Source of the DNA: Ceratothoa steindachneri
Taxonomy: Eukaryota; Arthropoda; Malacostraca; Isopoda; Cymothoidae
Assembly: GCA_963969495.1 (NCBI GenBank)
Contig: OZ018324.1
Location: forward strand, 136,926,327-136,990,326
Length of the DNA: 64,000 nt
Direction: 5' to 3'
The notes beneath the pieces were generated by a model, which was given only the letters and a program-made list of their open reading frames with translations, made no database searches and was not told where the DNA came from. The position numbers and the translations under genes are program-made. Shown piece by piece: positions 46,400-60,402 of the stretch. The number at the start of each line of letters is the position of its first letter. The first letter of the stretch is position 1.

Positions 46400-47610
46400 A
46401 GGTCTGTGCGGTTCGGCATAGCGAGAGACGAAGTTTAATGCCTGTTGGTGTCTATGCTGCAGAGTTGGCATCTAGGGTGCGCATGTAGAGCGTAGCGAGA
46501 TCATCTCTCGGTCGCACATAGTTGATGCCGTTGATGTTCAGGTCAAAGAGTGTGACAATGAGGATACTTCCTTGCAGGACACCCCTTTCTTGCTCAATTG
46601 GGCCGGAGAAGGCCCCCCCTCCTACTCGTACGCGGAATCGACGATCTCTAAAGAATTCAGATATAAAGATTGAAAGGCGTCCCCTCGCCCTCATCGTGTG
46701 GAGTTTCCATGATACTGTATCGCCATGGGGTATCATAGGCTTTCTTCCGATCGAAAAACATCGTGGCGTAGTGTTGTCGCAGACGACATTTCCCAGTCAA
46801 CGCAGAGCATCCGACGGGGAGTGGAACTTGCGGAAGCGACACTGTGCATAAGATAGATGGCCTCCGCTGTCTAGAGAAAATGGATAATTTAACAATTACC
46901 AATTTCTCCATCAACTTGCACACGCAGGAAGTTAGAGAGATGGGTCGGAAACCGGCAGGGTATAGTGATATCTTTCCGGTTGCGAACTAGAGCATAGTAG
47001 TGATTCGCCAGGAATCTGTGAGGATACCCTCACCCTCTACCCATATCCTGTTGAAAAAATCAAACAAAGGCCATGCCTCGCCCACCCAGGTGTCGAAGCA
47101 TGGCGTACGGGACATCGTCCGGAGCAGGGGCTGTGTTCGCGCACAAAGCAAGAGCTGAACGCAACTCACTCAAAGTAAACCTATCGTTGAAGGGTTCTCC
47201 GCCTCTGGAGGTAAAGTCCAGTCGGCGGCCTTCCATGAAATCACGACGCGCAGTGAATCCTGGCGGAGCGGTATACCGGCTAAAGAAGGCGGAGAAAGCC
47301 GTCGTGAAATATTCTGCCACGGACGTGGGGGCCTGAGATTGCGGTCCAATTCTCCAGAAGAACGGGAAGGGGGGTCCTGCGAGAACTTGCCCCGAATCCA
47401 TTTTGCTCGCTTACACACCTCTGCTAGAGGGGTCTGCCCGTTAAGTGAAAACACGTATGCCCGCCAAGAAGGGCAGCGGGCATGCTTCGAAATATACCGG
47501 AACCTAGAATGCGGAACACCGCGTCCGCGCCAAGCACTTTTGGGGCTGGCTCGCGGTCGGCAGCGGCCCAGAAAATGATATTTGAATGTGGTCATCCCCC
47601 CCCCCACCCA
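46400..47610 (-). pseudogene. Reverse transcriptase of LINE J, broken
   Basis: The pre-RT segment (47607-47060, two frames) includes GKFSQDPPSRSS and FTLSELRSALALCANTAPAP, then DDVPYAMLRHL. The RT core (46923-46657 and 46736-46452) has MFFDRKKAYDTPWRYSIM, FFRDRRFRVRVGG and GVLQGSILIVTLFDLNINGI. Where the YxDD catalytic box is expected (family LFVDDFA), the sequence reads LYMRTLDAN, so the active site is lost. A GLVFDRRLTWE block follows near 46.27 kb. In the intact element this RT copies the RNA at the nicked target. Confidence 0.82.
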
Positions 47611-47615
47611 TCAAT

Positions 47616-48060
47616 TCAGAGGTGGGTCTCGAGGCCTCTCTCTGTTTTCTCATCAGGCTATGCATCCGGAGAGCACAAAGATAGATCGAGGCAAGAAAAT
47701 GAAGCGGGTATCGGCCACTGATGCGTAAACTCATCCATATTTAGGAGATCTATCTCCAGCTCGTCGATCAGGCGACGCGGCCGAAATCCCCCGCGTCGAA
47801 GTCGGTTGACGGTAAGATGTATACGTAACTAACAGTATACCTCCTATCTAGGTGCACTTGTACAACTACTGTCTGAAAGGAGGTATCTATAGTGAAGAGA
47901 AGAACGGAGACATCATGCAGGGTGTAAATCGCACATCCTCCCGCCCGTCCACCATTCCGGGGTGGTGGAGTCGCAAACCCCTTGTACCCCGAGATAGTAG
48001 GCAGGGGGCACGCTGCCAGCATGGTATTCTGCAATTAGATAGCTAAAGGGGAACTAGGCG
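47616..48060 (-). pseudogene. Endonuclease region of LINE J
   Basis: Piece 48034-47768 has MLAACPLPTISGYKGFATPP and GGRAGGCAIYTLHDVSV, then VVVQVHLDRRYTVSYVYILP, the N-terminal half of an APE-type endonuclease (family LQET...PGY...GGG.A). Downstream, DDHIQIS near 47.58 kb is probably the degraded SDH catalytic block. The 38-bp segment at 47618-47655 is repeated exactly in ORF1. Confidence 0.75.
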
Positions 48061-48299
48061 AGAGGATCTTCCGCAATTCGTTCCAGTTGCCCCGGAGTCG
48101 ATCAGTTGGCTGGACAATGCTCTGTCGCCTTCCGGGACTTATCGGGGGAGGTTGGGCTTGCCATGCGAGTCTTTTCCTCCCTCCGCTTCTAAATCTTAGG
48201 CGAGCAGGGGTTAATATTTTGAAGGCTCCACCATCTCCGAGCCATCCAACCCAACACTGTTGCTATCCTTCTTTCAGGGAGCAGCTTTAGGAACCCCGA

Positions 48300-50282
48300 A
48301 AGATGACCTCACGACAATCTTCAGGGGCGTTACCTCATGTGCGTCTAACGGTTTAACGACCGTTTCCCCTTATGCGAAACGGTCACGCTGGGGGAACGGA
48401 GGAGAGCCCTGGTTTTAGCCGGTGCCTGGTGTGAACCCTTTGTGCCGCCAGCTTTACCAGGGGAGCGCCCTGGGTGGGTAGAACCCGCAGAAGGGTTCCG
48501 AATGGGCGCGGAAACGACCTTACACGTAGGCCTGGAGGGGCCAGGAGCGGAGGATGTCTTTTTCAACATTAAGGAAAAGGACGTCCCGGGCACCGCCGGG
48601 CGCGCCAGGGCCAAGTCCTTAGCCTGGCGAAATGAGAGAGGATCCTGTGCCTGGACGGCCAAGATTTCCTTCTCAATAAGATACGCACCCCATTGCTTCG
48701 AAGAAGCGGGGTGCAGCTCTCCTCAGTTGACATGCTTGACTACACACGATTTGGACTTATCGTGTGCGGCCTTGGAGCAACTTACACAGACTTCATGTAC
48801 CCCGACTTTGCACGTCAACAGGAGCGATTAGTATGGCCGAAGCGGTGACGGTAATAGCACATCCGCGTCAGTGGCACGAATGCTTTACGCGGTAGCGATA
48901 CCAACCGGCACACAAAGACTCACGGAGCTTGTCACAGTCGAACGTGACGAAGTGTAGAGGTGGGTCTCGAGGCCTCTCTCTGTTTTCTCATCACACATTT
49001 GAACTTGACAGCCACATGGTCGGCCAACTCTAAGGTGATGTCATCTATGGAGTTGTCCACGCGTTCCCTCGCATAAACTACTATTTCACGAAGTTCATGG
49101 TAGAGTGCGGCGTCACATTCACAGGCGTGCCATCAAGTGTCTGAAGGGCACTAATCATGGCCGCCTCAAAAGGATTCAACACATTCGCTAAAAGGGTACT
49201 GTCCGATAAACGGCTCACCTTTGCCTCTCTACCAATCACACTAGCTAGAGCTCTCCTCTAATGGTTTATGTTGCCCTTAGCCAACATGATGCCATCAGTG
49301 TAGAGAATAACGAGGAAACGTTTTAAGCCAGCTGGCCCCAAAACGCCAGGTATCCTCTGAATGTGGGGTCCCGAAGTAATGGAGGCTGCGCTCCTCGAAG
49401 TTCTGGTCTTTGCCTGGGACTACCCAAACGGGGAAACAACGGGGTTGGATGTTCCGATCTTGGCTTGAACGCTTACCAAAACGGCAGCGGCCTCCGGGCA
49501 TGGAAAAGAGCTTCGAGGCTTCTTCGTCTTTTGCATGTTCTTTTTAGTAGAGGAGGGCGGGGAATGAACCCGCTTCTCCCCTCCACCGGCAGGAGCCCCT
49601 AAGCCAGATAGACCGGCCTCAGCAAAATGTTTCTCAGAGATGAAGAATATCTTGGCTTTCACAGGGGAACCAGTCTTGGAGACTCGAGCCGTCTAAAAGG
49701 GACATGCAGAGGGGCGGACTCGGGTTGGATGCTTGGCACTGAGCCCAGGATTGTCTCCATGGAAGGTCCTATCGTCCTGGGCTGGGTCGCTGGGTTGCCT
49801 CAGGGACTATGTCCATCTCAGGGGAGCCTCTATGTGCCCCCCCATCGGACATCACAGATCCTATTAGTCAGCGTCTTTTATCGGGGAAGAGAGGGGGGGG
49901 GGGCGCGTATGGTGACTCCTTCTAAGCTCAATATTAAGTTTCGCAAGTCTCTAGATGAAAGAAGAGGCCAACAGGGCCTGTCTTCTCTCCTCCCCATAAG
50001 GGGGTTGGCTCTAGCGTGCCTCTCCCACCGAGACCGATCGATTATGGGACCCCTGCCGTTCTTGGCAGTCCCCTTGGAAAGTAAAGGGGAAACTGCTGCT
50101 GGAAAAAGGGAGACACCCGAGGACACCTCCAGAAGGACTCCCCTACACTCGTATGCAAGGGAAAGGAGTAACCCTCCTCTCCGGTTGAAAAGTTTTGAAG
50201 GGCAGCCCGAGGGCGGCTCTGCCGATGGCGCAGGGAAGAGTAAGGTAATATTTTTTTTATTTGTTATTTCATCATTGGGCAT
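48300..50282 (-). pseudogene. ORF1 (gag-like) of LINE J, broken
   Basis: Starts near MPNDEITNKK at 50282, matched by MPNDK in L and MPIYE in J2. The proline/serine-rich first third is open to 49878. Later pieces (49662-49295) continue in other frames. A zinc-knuckle region near 48.85-48.72 kb reads CYYRHRFGHTNRSC-like with stops. The last piece (48662-48345) is basic and proline-rich. In I-group LINEs ORF1 is the RNA-binding particle protein. The exact frame path cannot be given with certainty. Confidence 0.6.
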
Positions 50283-50815
50283 GGTGACCCTATAATAATC
50301 ACAGGATGCAAACGCTCATCACCCCACGCAGTGGCCCGCTCTGCGATGGGTGAGTATGAGGCCGGCAGAGCCAGCTGCTGCCATTTGGCGCTACTCGTCC
50401 CCACTATTGATCTTTCAGCCAATAAGCTTGGCGGCTCCACCTTGGACACGGTGTAAAGTGGATAGATTGAAAGAACAAAGGAAAAGTGAGGAAGGCGTGG
50501 ATGAGGATGAAGCAGGTTGTTAAAAATCCACTACCCCAGACCAGAGCTCGGGGGTAAAGGTTTGTTGTCCCCTCCCCTCCCCTCTTAGCTCCGATCCGGG
50601 ATAGTTGGGTGAGACGAAGCTAGTCGGAATTTACCCTGTGAAATTAGAGGCCAACCGGAGAAAGTTGTGGGAGAGGTTGTAGGGAAAGTGAGGAATTAGG
50701 GTTGAAAACTCAGGCTGTCGGAAAGAAGAGGATAAGCTGGTGCTGTACTGGGCGCTGAGTCCCGTCAATACGGCGGCCAGGGAGGAAAATCGCCGCCCCC
50801 ATTATGGGGTCCAGG

Positions 50816-53237
50816 TGCAGCTGCTCAGCTGCTGCCTGAAAGAAGGCAGCTAAAGCGAAGAGAAGAACGGAGACATCATGCCGGGTGCAAATTGTGCAAC
50901 CTCCCGCCCGGCCACCATCCCGTGGCGGTGGGGTCGCAAAGCCCTTATACCCCGGGATCGTGGGCAGGGGGCACGCTCCCAGTATGGTCTCCTGCAAAAC
51001 GATAGTTAACGGAGAACGGGAGGAGACAAGCCTCCGCAGGTCCCCTCAGTTGTCCTGGATTCCGCGACAATTCCATTGAAGGAATATGCCCTCCAGGCCT
51101 AGCTTGGAGGAGATGCGGGGCCCCTCTTTGAAGACATGACCCTCACCCGAAGGCCGTACGCTTCCCGGAATCAAAACTTAGGGCGCTGTTGGCTTGACAA
51201 TGCGCTGAAGGTGCTGTCGTTTTCGAGGAGTTATCATGGAAGGTTGGGCTTGCCTTGCGAGTCTTTTCCTCTCTCCGCCTCTAAACCGTAGGCGAGCGAG
51301 GCAGCTTCAGAGGCGGGAGTCGCACTTTTGGATGATCCACCGTCTTTGAGCCACCCAGCCTACCACTAGGTGTGGGCGAAAGGGCCGAAGCTCCTTTAGT
51401 GATGTCCTACTTTCGGGGGGCAGCTTTGGGAACCCTGTAAGCTGGCCTCACAGTGCGGTGTTACACTCACAGGCGTTCCATCAAGTGTCCGAAGGGCACT
51501 AACCATGGCTGCCTTAGAGGGATTCGACGCATTGGCCAGAAGGCTACCTTCTGACAAAGAGGTCACTTTTGGCTCTTTACCAATAAAACTAGCTAGAGCT
51601 CTCCTCTGATGAATCATGTTGCCCTTTAGGCAACATGCTGCTATCAGTGGAGCGAATAACAAGGAAGTGTTCGAAGCCAGCGGGCTCGAAAACGCCAGGT
51701 AGCCTCTGAATGAGTGGCCCTGACGTAATTGAGGCTTCGCTCTACGCATGCTGGTCTTCGTCTGGGACTCTCCACCCGGGGAAGCCTGACGGGCCGATCT
51801 TGGTTTGGTCGCTTACCCAAACGGCGGAAGGAGAAGGGCCCCGACTCTTTTTTTGTCTTCTTGTTTTTTTCTTTTTAGGAGAGGGCGAGGAATGAACTCG
51901 CTCCCCGCCAGCATGAGCACCCAGGCCAGATGGGCCGGCCTCAGTAAGATCCTTCTCCGAAATGGAGGTCTTGGCTGTCACATGAGCACCAGCCAGGGCA
52001 GGAGTGCTCTTGTAAGTCCTCGGACGCTCGTGCCCTCTGAGGAAAAGCTCTCAAAGGGGCGGACTCAGGTTCTGTGCTTAGCACCGAGGGCGTGTTCAAC
52101 CCCATGGAAGATCCTACCATCTAGGGTTGGGTCGCCTAAGGGACCATGTCCATCTTAGGGGAGGCTATCCCGACCCAGGACATCACGGATCACGGGTCGT
52201 TATTCGAGGTGGCTTTGGTCATTTCGTCTTTGGCCAGCGAACCGGCATCCGTCTAGGAAGAGAAGGGGGCCAGTTTACTGACCCCCTACAAGCTGGTCGC
52301 GGAACTATGCATGACATTAGGGGGCAGGGGCCGACGGGCCCTGCCATCCCTTGCTCTCTTAAGAGAGTTGGCCCCATTGAGTTGCTCCTACCGGGAGCGG
52401 TCAATTATGGGCCGTCTGCCTTTCTTGGCAGTCCCTTAGAAAGTAAATGGTGGGAAGGCGCTGGAGAAAGGGAGTCGCTCAAGTGCCGCTCCAGAGAAGC
52501 GGGTTATGGGGAATTCCCTACACTCGTAGGTAAAAGAGAAGAGTAAGCCTTCTCTCCGCTTGAAGGGCTTTGGAGGGTCCCCTGCGAAAGCACAGGGGAG
52601 GGGAACCTCCATTTTTTTCGGTGGAGCTGCCCGAAGGTGGCTCCGTCGATGATACAGGGGACGGTAAAGGAGAATGATTTTTTGGATAGGTTTCATATAT
52701 GGGCATTGGGACCATATTATTACACGAGGAGCAAACGCTGATCACCCCACGCAGTAGCTCACTCTGTGAGGGGTGAATACAGGGCCGGCATAACCAGCTG
52801 CCGCCATTTGGGGCCACTCCTCCTGCCTAGTGACCTGGCAGCCCATCAGCATGGTGGCTCCCCCTTGGGCACGACGTAAAACCTGATAGAGATAGAAGGG
52901 AGAATGAAGTGATATGTGAGGAAGGTTTTGGGTGTGGATGAAGCAGTCTGTTAAAAACCCATCACCCCAGACCGGAGCTCATGAGTTAGGGGACGTTATC
53001 TCCTCACCCCCGATCTGGGAGAGTTAAGTGAAAGGAAGCTAGTCGGCGTCTACCCTGTGAAATTAGAAGCCGACCAGAGAAAGTTGTCGGAGAGGTTGTA
53101 GGCAAGGTGATGAATTAGGATGAAAACACAGGCTGTCAGAAAGAAGGAGAAGCAGCTAAGCTTGGGCTGGACAGGGCACTGAGTCCTGTTCAGCACGGCG
53201 GCCAGGAAAGTAAATCGCCGCGCCCCTTATGGGGTGT
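50816..53237 (-). mobile_element. RNase H LINE copy J2, cut by J
   Basis: It has a 5' UTR (53237-52.70 kb), a shortened ORF1 and the first ~60-70 residues of the endonuclease (50997-50816: MQETILGACPLPTIPGYKG and GGRAGGCTICTRHDVSV, ending ...QLHLD), where the J 5' end begins. Compared with J, J2 lacks roughly 0.8 kb of ORF1 around the zinc-knuckle region (junction near 51445). The rest of J2 is not seen downstream of J. Confidence 0.78.
51390..52720 (-). pseudogene. ORF1 of LINE J2, broken and internally deleted
   Basis: Pieces 52817-52436, 51981-51742 and 51749-51396 align with J ORF1: SEKDLTEAGPSGLGAHAGG corresponds to SEKHFAEAGLSGLGAPAGG in J, and VSALRTLDGTPVSVTPHCE to the J region at about 49.12 kb. 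The frame then passes directly into GSQSCPPK, skipping the zinc-knuckle part. Long plus-strand frames over this region (for example 51805-52158) are shadows. Confidence 0.65.
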
Positions 53238-55874
<2,637 letters not shown>

Positions 55875-55999
55875 GGAGCTACAAGAAAAATAAGTACTCT
55901 AGAAGACCTTACGGTCCATACAAGGAGGGTACTTTTGGCGCAATCTTCGAAGGTGTCCGTTGGCAACATCGAAGATCACTCGCGAGGATCTTAACGGTG

Positions 56000-57090
56000 A
56001 TTTCGCAAGAATTTATCTAGTCTTAACTTGAACTGGTCAACAGATTCACTGTTGACAACTTTTGTCGGAAGTGCGTTCCAACTACCGCAGATACTGTATG
56101 TGAAGAATTTCCCACACAGATCACGGTGGTAACGCTTCAGTTCAAGTTTAAAGCCGTGATTTCTTGTTCTACCCTCGCTGAGCTGAAAAATATCCCCGTA
56201 GTCCAGTCTCTTGAATCCACCGACACTGAGAAGGATTTGGGTGTAACTATCACGAGTGACCTCAAGTTCTCGAAACAGTGTATTGAGGTGGAGAATAAAG
56301 CCCAGAGAATGTTGGGGTATATATCTTCATAACTTTTATGTCTGATAGAGGGAATCAGTTTAGGTGCCCTGGCTTGCACGCGTTCCAATCTCGCGATGTC
56401 TTTTCGGAATGAAGGACTTCAAAATTGTTCGGCATACTCCAGGTGCGGTCAGACAAGGGAGTTGTACAGACACAGTACTATCTCCTTGTTTCGATATCCA
56501 AACTGTCGCTTTATATACCCCAACATTCTCTGGGCTTTATTCTCCACCTCAATACACTGTTTCGAGAACTTGAGGTCACTCGTGATAGTTACACCCAAAT
56601 CCTTCTCAGTGTCGGTGGATTCAAGAGCAGCGCCCTTAAGGAGATAGGGTGATTGAGGATTTCGGTGGCCGATATGCATTACTTTGCATTTGTTTACGTT
56701 GAAAGGCATTTGCCACGTATCAGACCACTCCCCAATCTTCCGAAGATCTTCCTGAAGGCGGGCAGTATTTCCATCCTTTGCAACGTTCATACCAAGCTTG
56801 GTATCGTCGGCAAATTTGGAAATCTTGGCAACCATGTCACCGTCTATGTCGTTGACGTAGATAATGAATAGTAGTGGTCTCAGGACAGAACCTTGAGGCA
56901 CCCCGCTAGTAACAAGCACCCACTCAGAAGCCTGTCCATTCACCACCACCCGTTGCCGTCTGCCACTTAGCCAGTTCTCGATCCAGCCAGCTACTTTTCC
57001 GTCTATGCCCAGCGCTCGCACTTTCCGGAGAAGGCGGTGGTGTGGTACCTTATAAAAGACTTTCTGAAAGTCTAAGTACACCACATCCGC
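56000..57090 (-). pseudogene. Reverse transcriptase of LINE G, rearranged
   Basis: Open from about 57087 (VVYLDFQKVFYKVPHHR) to 56449 with GVPQGSVLRPLLFIIYVND, KFADDTKLGMNVAKDG (catalytic FADD intact) and STDTEKDLGVTITSDLKFSK. Between the KSYED block (about 56.32 kb) and LDYGDIFQLSEGR (about 56.2 kb) the codons for LRELDLFSLETRR and the following ~20 residues are replaced by a reversed copy of 116 bp of upstream RT. The C-terminal part is therefore scrambled and the copy is dead, though the rest is well preserved. Confidence 0.9.
56208..56627. repeat. Perfect 116-bp inverted repeat within LINE G
   Basis: Bases 56208-56323 are the exact reverse complement of 56512-56627 as read here; the spacer is 188 bp. 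The plus-strand arm encodes the same peptide block (STDTEKDLGVTITSDLKFSK) as the minus-strand RT. Confidence 0.95.
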
Positions 57091-57645
57091 CGCCTTGAGA
57101 GAGAGAGAAAGAGTTACAAAAAAAGTAAGTACTTCAAGAGACCATTCGATCCATTTCAATGGAAGTACCTATAATTTTATTCTAAATTCTAACTATATAC
57201 AAATGCATATAAGGAAAAGGATAGTAAAGATGAAGTCTCTCCTCACCCACCTCTCTTACCAGTTTCCGGGTTTGGAAAAGTGAAAAAATATACCTGGCAG
57301 TGATGGAACTTAGACACATCCAGGTAATTTTAAAAGGAAAGCAGGAAATAATACTATATACAAAAACAAAAATCTAACTTATTGTAATAATCTTAATTTA
57401 GAACATGCTCTTTTTTATTTTTCTTTTGTTAACATAGATTGTTGATTTGTCTTAACAAATATTCATGATGACATTTTACTACTATTTAAATCTCTTCAAC
57501 AAATGTTGTCATGTCACATGTTATCTAACATATTTACAATAGATTCTTAGCCTATATAAACAAACAAATATTAATGAAGCGATTTTACTAATCTTTTATA
57601 TGAGCATTCGCTTTATCTTTTTAACATACAATGTCATGTCACTTA

Positions 57646-60402
57646 TTATCTAACATTTCTTAAAATGTTGTCTAGTCTTACCTTAAATGTTTCAACTGTA
57701 TTACTGGAAACGACATCTTCAGGTAACTGATTCTAGGTATTTACAATTTTGTATGCAAAGGAGTTTCCGCATAAACTTGTTTGAAAATGCTTCGGCATTA
57801 TTTTCATCCTGTTATTTCTTGTATTAGATGTGCTGAATTCGAACCAATTTTTATAGTCTACGTTATCTATTCCTTTCAAGATTTTGAACACTTCTATTAA
57901 TTGGCCCCTCAATCGTCTTGTTTCGAGACTGAATAAGTTTAACCTTTCTAATCTTGTTGCATAATTATGATTTCGTAGTTCTGGAATTAATTTTGTGGCT
58001 CTTGCTTGTACCTTCTCTAATCTTTCAATATCTTTTCTTAAGTATGGTGCCCAGACCTGAGAACAGTATTCTAATTGGGGTCTTACCAAAGCATTGTACA
58101 TATTCAAGATTGTAGTTTTATTTTTGTATGTGAATTGGTGTTTTATATATCCGAGAAGCCTTAGTGCTTTCTTTTCAACTTCAATGCACTGCCGAGTAAA
58201 CTTAAGATCATTTGAGATATACACTCCAAGATCCTTTTCATTTTCAGTTACTGTAATCTTTTTATCGAAAAGTTTATATTCTGCTCTTGGATTTTTATGA
58301 CCGATATGCATTACTTTACACTTATTAAGATTTAAGGGTAGTTTTCATTCTGCCGACCATCGTTCTATCTTATCAATATCTTTTTGATATTCAAAGACAT
58401 CCTGTTCAGTTATTATTCCTTTTCCTAATTTGCAATCATCAGCGAACTTAGAAATTTTTGATAGCAGGTCATCGTCTATATCATTAACATACATAATATA
58501 AAGCAAAGGTCCAAGGACAGAACCTTGTGGAATACCACTACTAACAGGAACCCATTCTGACGCTTGTCCGTTAATGACTAATCGCTGTTTACGATCAGTG
58601 AGCCAATTTTCAATCCATTTTGCAATTTCTCCTTTTATTCCCAATGCTCTTACTTTACACATTAACTTCCTATGCGGAACTTCATCAAATGCCTTTTGAA
58701 AGTCTTAATACAGAATATCAACAGATCTGTTATTGTCGTACACAGTATTTATATGATGAAAGAAGTCTAGTAAATTTGTGAGGCACGACTTCTTTCTCCT
58801 GAAGCCATGCTGAGTTTCATTTAATAATTTATTTTTTTCTAAGTGCTCAACTATTTTATCGGCAATGCTTGTTTCGAGGAGTTTCTTAACCACGGAAGTT
58901 AAACTTATAGGGCGATAATTGCTAGCAGTCTCTTTGCATCCATTCTTAAATATTAGTGTTACATTTGCCATCTTCCAGTCTTGAGGCACGATTTCACTCT
59001 CTAACGATAGATTAAAAATCTTCGTTAGCTCTTCCGCTACTTGATCTTTGGTTTCTTTTAAAACTCTTGGAGATATTTTGTCCGGTGCCGGAGATTTGAA
59101 TTTATTCATCTTCTCTATAAGTTTTCTTGTACTATCGACCGAGCATCTAACCGATTCGAGTTGATTAGTGATAGTCTTTTTATTAGTTTCTATTTGGTCA
59201 TTAGTTATGCCCTCGTTTGTAAAAACTGATGCAAAATATTCATTCAGAGTATTTGCTACATCAATATCGTCAAATTGCAAAATATCATATTTATCTTTTA
59301 TTGGGGCGATGGTGTTTTTAATTGGTTTTCTACTATTTACTAAAGCAAAGAACTCTTTTGGATTTTTTTTACAATTTAGAGCAGCTCTTATTTCTTCATT
59401 TTGTTTAGCTCTTTTGGTTTCAGTTTTAACTTTTCTTCTCAGTTCTAAATAATTATTTCTGTTTTCTATGTTACGGTTGGATTTTAGCCTTTTATACGCT
59501 TTATCTCTGTCTTTAATGAGTTTCATAATTTCTGCAGATAACCATTTAGGTTTGTTGACATTTTTAGCGTTATAAACAGTCATTGGTATAAATTGAGACT
59601 GTTTGTTTGAGAGATTGGTTTTAAATTCACGCCATGATTCGTTGCTTTCTTCATTATCAATCGTATAGTTGCTCAAGCTCTTTCTTAAACCAGCAAAATT
59701 GGCTTTTTTGAAATTTAGTTTAGTGATGCTGACATTTCTCCGAACGTGTGGGGTATTAATTTCAAATTCGATTGCGTTATGATCACTGTTACCTATTTTG
59801 TCTCCTACATTTAAATTTGAAATTAATTCATTGTCTGATGTTAACACTAAATACAATATATTTTCAACTCTTGTTGGTTCTTTTACCCACTGAGTTAGGT
59901 AATTTTCATCAATAAAACTAAGCAATCTTTGGCCTTCTGAGTCAGCAGTTTTCTTTGGCCAGTTCACTTTAGCACAATTGAAATCTCCAATGATCAATGA
60001 TAGCTTGTCTTTACAGATGTTGGTCAAGAATTCATAAAATTGATCATCTATCTCCTGAAGTTGGTGTGGCTTCCTGTAAACCAAATTAACATACATATTA
60101 TTTTTTGGGTTTAGTTTAACTGCTATTATTTCAAAATTAGAGTCAACGGTACATTCTATACGATGCAAATCTTCACGGACATACAAAAGAACACCTCCAC
60201 CCTCTCTCTGTATTCTATCTTGATGAAATTTCTTGTAATTATGTAGTTGAAATTCTGAAATAATATCTCTTGAGTGGCAGTGAATCCACGATTCCGGTAT
60301 TCCTATAATGTCGTATTTCTTCATTGATACCAGTGCTCTAAACTCTGTAAATTTGTTTCTAATTGATCTCGCATTGAATAATATAGTTTTTAGTGTATTC
60401 AT
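57646..60402 (-). pseudogene. ORF2 (endonuclease-reverse transcriptase) of LINE H, three nonsense mutations
   Basis: One uninterrupted frame of 918 codons starts at ATG 60402 and ends at TAA 57646-57648, broken only by TAA 58705-58707 (inside YLDFQKAFD, at Leu), TGA 58345-58347 (a Trp position, WSAEWK) and TAG 57733-57735 (a Trp position, VNTWNQLP). The endonuclease at residues about 1-215 has LFNARSIRNK, IPESWIH, GGGVLLYVRED, IIGDFNCAKVNW and GNSDHNAIEF. RT follows with NYRPISLTSVV, HGFRRKKSCLTNLLDF, SGIPQGSVLGPLLY and KFADDCKLG. The length is typical of CR1 ORF2. The start overlaps the ORF1 stop (ATGA). Confidence 0.93.

Larger units (their letters stand above)
44600..50815 (-). mobile_element. 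RNase H LINE copy J (I-group), near full length
   Basis: In minus order: 5' UTR (50.815-50.28 kb), ORF1 (50.28-48.3 kb), endonuclease (48.05-47.6 kb), RT (47.5-46.4 kb), linker, RNase H (45.7-45.25 kb), C-terminal Cys/His region (45.15-44.88 kb) and 3' UTR. Its 5' boundary is placed at 50815, because J and J2 share an identical-looking start (ACCCCATAA then GGGCGGCGAT in element sense) while the outside sequences differ. All frames are damaged. Confidence 0.82.

Noticed and set aside
49627..50295. 222-residue plus-strand frame and similar plus frames at 48442-48831, 51805-52158, 52127-52546
   Set aside because: They lie opposite the ORF1 regions of J and J2, which align with each other on the minus strand; GC-rich antisense shadows.
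56126..56332. Plus-strand RT-like frame inside LINE G
   Set aside because: Not a separate element; it is the reversed arm of the 116-bp inverted repeat.
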